Shown piece after piece: positions 6,412-9,522 of a stretch of 9,522 nt of DNA. Origin of the DNA: DASTHS01 sp035718085 (GTDB lineage Bacteria > Actinomycetota > Acidimicrobiia > Acidimicrobiales > Palsa-688). The DNA is taken from NCBI GenBank assembly GCA_035718085.1, contig DASTHS010000226.1, positions 1 to 9,522 on the forward strand, read 5' to 3'. A program made the translations under genes and the position numbers. Each line of letters opens with the position of its first letter. Position 1 is the stretch's first letter. Under the pieces are notes generated by a model. The model did no database searches, had not been told where the DNA came from, and was given only the letters and a program-made list of their open reading frames with translations.

Positions 6412-7296
6412 GTGCCCTACAAGACCCCAGCAGAGGTGGCGAGCGCCGCCGTCGCCAGCGGCGTGGCCAAAGCATCACTCGGCCCCGGCAAGCTGTTCGT
6501 GAGCAGCTTCCTGGCCGGCGCCTACATCGCGTTCGGTGGCCTGGTGGCCATCGCCACGACCTCCGGGCTCAAGCCGGCCACGTGGGGCTCCCTGCCCACC
6601 CTGGTGACCGGCGCCACGTTCAGCCTCGGCCTCATCCTGGTGGTGATCGCCGGCAGCGACCTCCTGACCGGCAACATGGCCGTGGTCACCATCGCCGTGC
6701 TGCGCCGGAAGGTCAGCCCGGCCTCGTGGGCCGCCAACCTCGGCTGGGTGATGGTCGGGAACCTGGTCGGCGCCCTGCTGGTGGCGTGGCTGCTCGCCTA
6801 CAAGACGGGCGTCATCCCCGACCACCACGCCGGGGGCATCGTCTACGAGCGCATCGCCGCGATCGCCAAGGGCAAGGCGGTGACCGAGACCCACCTGCAG
6901 CAGTTCCTGCGGGCCATCGGGTGCAACTGGCTGGTGTGCCTCGCCGTGTGGCTCGGCCTCGCCGCCGAAGACATCGCCGGCAAGATCCTGGGCATCTTCT
7001 TCCCGATCCTGGCCTTCGTGGCCATCGGGTTCGACCACGTGGTGGCGAACATGTTCTTCCTGCCCCTCGCCATGTTCGACCACGTCCCCGGCATCACCGG
7101 CAGCCTGGTCGCCGCCAACCTGGGCTGGGCGCTGCTCGGCAACCTGGTCGGGGCCGCGGTGTTCGTGGCCGGCGCCTACCACTACCTCTACCTACAGGGC
7201 CAGCCCGACCAGCTGGCCGCCAACGTGCCGGTCGAGGGCGAGGCGCTCGACCGTCCGGCCCGCGCCCCCCGGCCGGGCCGCAGCCGCCGCCCGTAA
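6412..7296 (+). CDS. Formate/nitrite transporter (FNT) family channel
   Basis: An inner-membrane pentameric channel of the FocA/NirC/HSC type, passing small monovalent anions such as formate, nitrite or hydrosulfide. The 294-residue length and six hydrophobic segments fit the family. Signatures in order are SFLAGAYIAFGG (32-43), IAGSDLLTGNMAVV (79-92) with the omega-loop Thr (T86), NWLVCLAVWLG (172-182), and FVAIGFDHVVANMFFLP (202-218) with the central pore His (H209) and the ANM motif. The C-terminus is a short Arg/Pro-rich cytoplasmic tail. The GTG start gives PYKTPAEVA, typical of the family, after GAGGAG. The gene is transcribed opposite to all its neighbours, between tmk and the S53 peptidase. 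No formate lyase, nitrite reductase or sulfite reductase gene is in the window, so the substrate cannot be assigned. Confidence 0.94.
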   Translation: MPYKTPAEVASAAVASGVAKASLGPGKLFVSSFLAGAYIAFGGLVAIATTSGLKPATWGSLPTLVTGATFSLGLILVVIAGSDLLTGNMAVVTIAVLRRKVSPASWAANLGWVMVGNLVGALLVAWLLAYKTGVIPDHHAGGIVYERIAAIAKGKAVTETHLQQFLRAIGCNWLVCLAVWLGLAAEDIAGKILGIFFPILAFVAIGFDHVVANMFFLPLAMFDHVPGITGSLVAANLGWALLGNLVGAAVFVAGAYHYLYLQGQPDQLAANVPVEGEALDRPARAPRPGRSRRP

Positions 7297-7304
7297 CAGC
7301 CCTC

Positions 7305-7351
7305 GGCGGCGCGCCCCGGGTCTGGCTCAGCTGGGCCCGGGGCGCGCCGCC
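7305..7351. terminator. Perfect 16-bp inverted repeat, bidirectional terminator between convergent genes
   Basis: GGCGGCGCGCCCCGGG (7305-7320) and CCCGGGGCGCGCCGCC (7336-7351) are exact reverse complements around a 15-base loop. The hairpin lies just past the channel gene's TAA and overlaps the end of tmk. The tmk stop codon is inside the loop, and the right arm encodes its last residues. It would serve both converging transcripts. There is no T-tract. Confidence 0.8.
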
Positions 7352-7944
7352 ACGGCGACCGCGACGGCGACCTCGTCGACCCCGCCGTCGCCGTCGACCA
7401 CCCGCCAACGGTCGGGCTCGGCGGCGGCGAGCGCCTCGAAGCCCGCCGCCACCCGGTCGAAGAAGGCGTCCCCCTCCCCCTCCAGCCGGTCGGTCCGGCG
7501 CCCTCGCGCCGCCATGCGGCTGGCGGCGACCCCCGGCGACACGCGCAGGTAGATCACCCGGTCGGCGACCAGGCCACCGGTGGCCCAGGCCGACAGCTCG
7601 GCCAGCTCCTCGGGGGCGAACCCCCGGCCCCATCCCTGGTAGGCGAGGGTCGACCCGTCGAAGCGGTCGCACACCACGTCGCGCCCGGCGGCCAGCGCGG
7701 GGGCGATCACCTCGGTCACGTGCTGGGCGCGCGCCGCCAGCAGCAACAGCACCTCGGCTCGCGCCGCGAGGGGTGGCAGCGCCGGGTCGAGCAGCAGCGC
7801 CCGCATCGCCTCACCGGCGGGGGTGCCGCCCGGCTCGCGGGTCAGCACGGCGCCGAGGGCGCCGGCCAGCCGGGCGGCCTGGGTCGACTTGCCGCACCCC
7901 TCGCCGCCCTCGAGCACGATGAAGCGGCCGGGTGGCGGCGTCAC
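7327..7944 (-). CDS. tmk: Thymidylate kinase (dTMP kinase)
   Basis: Phosphorylates dTMP to dTDP with ATP, an essential step toward dTTP for DNA synthesis, in the cytosol. The 205 residues match the usual length. Visible motifs are the P-loop GGEGCGKST (13-21), REPGGT (36-41), the substrate-binding DRFDGSTLAYQG (93-104), and an arginine-rich LID (SRMAARGRRTDRLEGEG, about 142-158). The LID arginines with no basic residue in the P-loop variable positions suggest the bacterial type II class. The GTG start at 7944 overlaps the topA stop in GTGA, so translation is probably coupled to topA. The C-terminal residues RPGPS fall within the terminator hairpin. holB, its frequent downstream partner, is displaced to 3287. 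Confidence 0.96.
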   Translation of the reverse strand: MTPPPGRFIVLEGGEGCGKSTQAARLAGALGAVLTREPGGTPAGEAMRALLLDPALPPLAARAEVLLLLAARAQHVTEVIAPALAAGRDVVCDRFDGSTLAYQGWGRGFAPEELAELSAWATGGLVADRVIYLRVSPGVAASRMAARGRRTDRLEGEGDAFFDRVAAGFEALAAAEPDRWRVVDGDGGVDEVAVAVAVAARPGPS

Positions 7945-9522
7945 CCCTCCGGTGGCGGCCCGCCCGCTCGGGGCCCGGCTGCCTTCCCGGTCGCCGACGA
8001 CGTGCTCCCACCCTTGGCTGCAGCCTTCGCCGGGGCGCCTGCCGCCTTCTTGGTCGCTGCCTTCTTCGTGGTGCCGGCGGCCTTCCTGGTGGTGCTGGCC
8101 GCCTTCTTGGCCGGGGCCTTGCGGGCAGTCTTCTTCGCCGGGCCGGCGGCGCGACGGTCGGCCAGCAGCTCGTGCGCCCGTTCGGGGGTCAGGCCGTCGA
8201 CGGTGTCGCCCTTGCGCAGCGACGCGTTGGTCGTCCCGTCGGTGACGTATGGGCCGAAGCGACCGTCCTTGAGCTGGATCACGGTCCCGGTCACCGGGTC
8301 GGGGCCGAGCTCGCGCAGTGGTGCGGTCGAGCGCTGCCCCCGCCGCTGGCGGGGCTGGGCGAACAGGGCCAGCGCCTGGTCGAGCGTGACGTCGAAGAGC
8401 TGCTGCTCGGACTCGAGGGAGCGGCTGTCGGCACCCTTCTTCAGGTACGGGCCGTACCGCCCGTTGGTCGCGACGATCTCCTCCCCGGAACCCGGGTCGG
8501 CGCCCACCACCCGCGGAAGCTGCAGCACCTTGAGGGCGTCCTCCAGCGTCACCGTCGAGGGGTCCATCGTGGACAGCAGCGACGCGGTGCGCGGCTTGCC
8601 CTCCACCTCGTCCGCCTCACCCACCTGGACGTAGGGCCCGTACCGCCCGGCCCGCACGATGACCGGCAGGCCCGACTCCGGGTCCTCGCCGACGACCCGG
8701 TCGCTGGACCCCACCGACAGCAGCTGCTCCGCCCGCTCGACGGTCAGCTCGTCCGGGGCGAGCTCCTCGGGCACCGACGCCCGCTCCCCGCCGCGCTCCA
8801 CGTACGGGCCGTACCGGCCGACGCGGACCACGATCGCCCGGCCCTCGGCGTCCTCACCGATCGGGATGGAGTTGACCTCCCGGGCGTCGATCGCGCCGAG
8901 CTGGTCCGACACGAGGCGCTTGAGCCCGATGCCGTCGACGTGCACGCCGCCCAGGGGGGCGTTTCCCCGGACCGCCCCGTCACCGAGCGACGCTCCGTCC
9001 CCGCCGGCGGCGATCCCCGGGGCAACCGTGCCGAAGTAGAAGCGGGTCAGCCACGGGACCGACTCCTCTCCGCCCCGGGCGATCTCGTCGAGGTCCTCCT
9101 CCATCGCCGCGGTGAACCCGTAGTCGACCAGCCGGCCGAAGTGCTGCTCGAGCAGCGTGATGACCGCGAAGCTCGTCCACGACGGCACCAGCGCCGTCCC
9201 CTTCTTCCAGGCGTAGCCCCGGGACTGGATCGTCTCCATGATCGACGCGTACGTCGAGGGGCGACCCACGCCCAGCTCCTCCAGCGCCTTCACCAGCGAC
9301 GCCTCGGGGTACCGGGCCGGCGGTGACGTCGTGTGCGACTCCGCCTCCATGGCGGCGGCATCGAGCCCGTCGCCCGCCGCCATCGACGGCAGCCGCACCT
9401 CCCGGTCTCCGAGCTCGGCGTCGGGGTCGTCCGACCCCTCGACGTAGGCCCGCAGGAACCCGGGGAAGGAGATCACCCGGCCGCTCGTGGAGAACTCCGC
9501 GTCCCGCCCGTCGGCGGCCTCC
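7941..9522 (-). CDS. topA: DNA topoisomerase I, C-terminal part (5' end outside the window)
   Basis: Relaxes negative supercoils by transient single-strand cleavage. About 526 C-terminal residues are visible; the Toprim domain and catalytic Tyr lie beyond the right edge. At the right edge is the end of the core fold (VISFPGFLRAYVEGS). Next comes the type IA signature ARYPEASLVKALEELGVGRPSTYASIMETIQSRGY, encoded near 9220-9330, then TALVPSWTSFAVITLLEQHF. Four C-terminal repeats with a GR(Y/F)GPY core follow. The protein ends in a long lysine/alanine-rich tail, as in mycobacterial and streptomycete TopA, where it supports DNA binding and processivity. No zinc-finger cysteines are seen. The stop overlaps the tmk start by 4 bp (GTGA), so topA and tmk form an operon. 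The ATG-like GTG at 9476 is internal; the frame continues to the window end. Confidence 0.96.
   Translation of the reverse strand, partial: EAADGRDAEFSTSGRVISFPGFLRAYVEGSDDPDAELGDREVRLPSMAAGDGLDAAAMEAESHTTSPPARYPEASLVKALEELGVGRPSTYASIMETIQSRGYAWKKGTALVPSWTSFAVITLLEQHFGRLVDYGFTAAMEEDLDEIARGGEESVPWLTRFYFGTVAPGIAAGGDGASLGDGAVRGNAPLGGVHVDGIGLKRLVSDQLGAIDAREVNSIPIGEDAEGRAIVVRVGRYGPYVERGGERASVPEELAPDELTVERAEQLLSVGSSDRVVGEDPESGLPVIVRAGRYGPYVQVGEADEVEGKPRTASLLSTMDPSTVTLEDALKVLQLPRVVGADPGSGEEIVATNGRYGPYLKKGADSRSLESEQQLFDVTLDQALALFAQPRQRRGQRSTAPLRELGPDPVTGTVIQLKDGRFGPYVTDGTTNASLRKGDTVDGLTPERAHELLADRRAAGPAKKTARKAPAKKAASTTRKAAGTTKKAATKKAAGAPAKAAAKGGSTSSATGKAAGPRAGGPPPEG
7975..8145 (-). repeat. Lysine/alanine-rich tail of TopA
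   Basis: This encodes repeated AKKAA/TRKAA/TKKAA-like units, a low-complexity, strongly basic, histone-H1-like tail. Such tails are typical of actinobacterial topoisomerase I and bind DNA electrostatically. Confidence 0.75.
8244..8819 (-). repeat. Four TopA C-terminal repeats (GR[YF]GPY core)
   Basis: The cores GRYGPYV, GRYGPYV, GRYGPYL and GRFGPYV are encoded at 8799-8819, 8628-8648, 8442-8462 and 8244-8264, spaced about 170-200 bp. They are the topoisomerase C-terminal DNA-binding repeats that replace zinc fingers in actinobacteria. The DNA of the first three is nearly identical at the core, so they could mispair in recombination or assembly. Confidence 0.85.

Noticed and set aside
5982..7922. 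646-residue plus-strand frame crossing the channel gene and the antisense of tmk
   Set aside because: It is Arg/Pro-rich, crosses the terminator and overlaps two genes with clear family motifs in other frames.
8244..8819. Regularly spaced repeats, considered as a CRISPR-like array
   Set aside because: The repeats encode the GR[YF]GPY cores of TopA, are unequal in spacing, and lie in one continuous reading frame.
7932..9326. 464-residue plus-strand frame opposite topA
   Set aside because: It is the antisense shadow of the TopA repeats and tail; no independent motif or ribosome site was seen.

Overview
This window is very GC-rich DNA with GTG starts, dense coding and long antisense shadow frames, as in a high-GC Gram-positive bacterium. 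The topA-tmk-holB gene set, the actinobacterial-style TopA tail (repeats plus a lysine/alanine tail, no zinc fingers visible) and the form of the delta' subunit point to Actinomycetota, possibly the Acidimicrobiia. That class-level guess is inference.

Layout, left to right. Positions 1-747 (minus) hold a tyrosine-recombinase integrase that runs off the left edge and is broken in the middle: its N-terminal and catalytic parts lie in different frames and about 50 residues seem to be missing. It starts 66 bp beyond the 3' end of a tRNA-Thr(CGT) gene (814-886, minus), the usual arrangement of an element integrated at a tRNA. The chromosome proper therefore probably begins at the tRNA, and the element lies to the left. 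Positions 959-2110 (minus) encode a 383-residue protein with an N-terminal 'LQR..GNRAV' segment, known from proteins linked to extracellular contractile injection systems, and a C-terminal region that looks like a polymorphic-toxin domain. No injection-machine or immunity gene is visible.

Positions 2193-9522 carry housekeeping genes for DNA replication and topology: holB (DNA polymerase III delta'), tmk (thymidylate kinase, overlapping topA by 4 bp) and the 3' part of topA, all on the minus strand. tmk and holB are often adjacent. Here they are separated by a divergent pair: a large secreted S53 (sedolisin-type) serine-carboxyl peptidase with a C-terminal membrane anchor (minus) and a formate/nitrite-family channel (plus). 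They share a 188-bp intergenic region.

Strong GC-rich hairpins mark the transcription-unit borders: a perfect 16-bp inverted repeat between the convergent channel gene and tmk, an 11-bp stem at the holB stop codon, one between the peptidase and holB, and one between the toxin-like gene and the tRNA. None has a clear T-tract. The most interesting items are the orphan toxin-like gene beside the tRNA/integrase junction and the two-gene insertion that splits tmk from holB.
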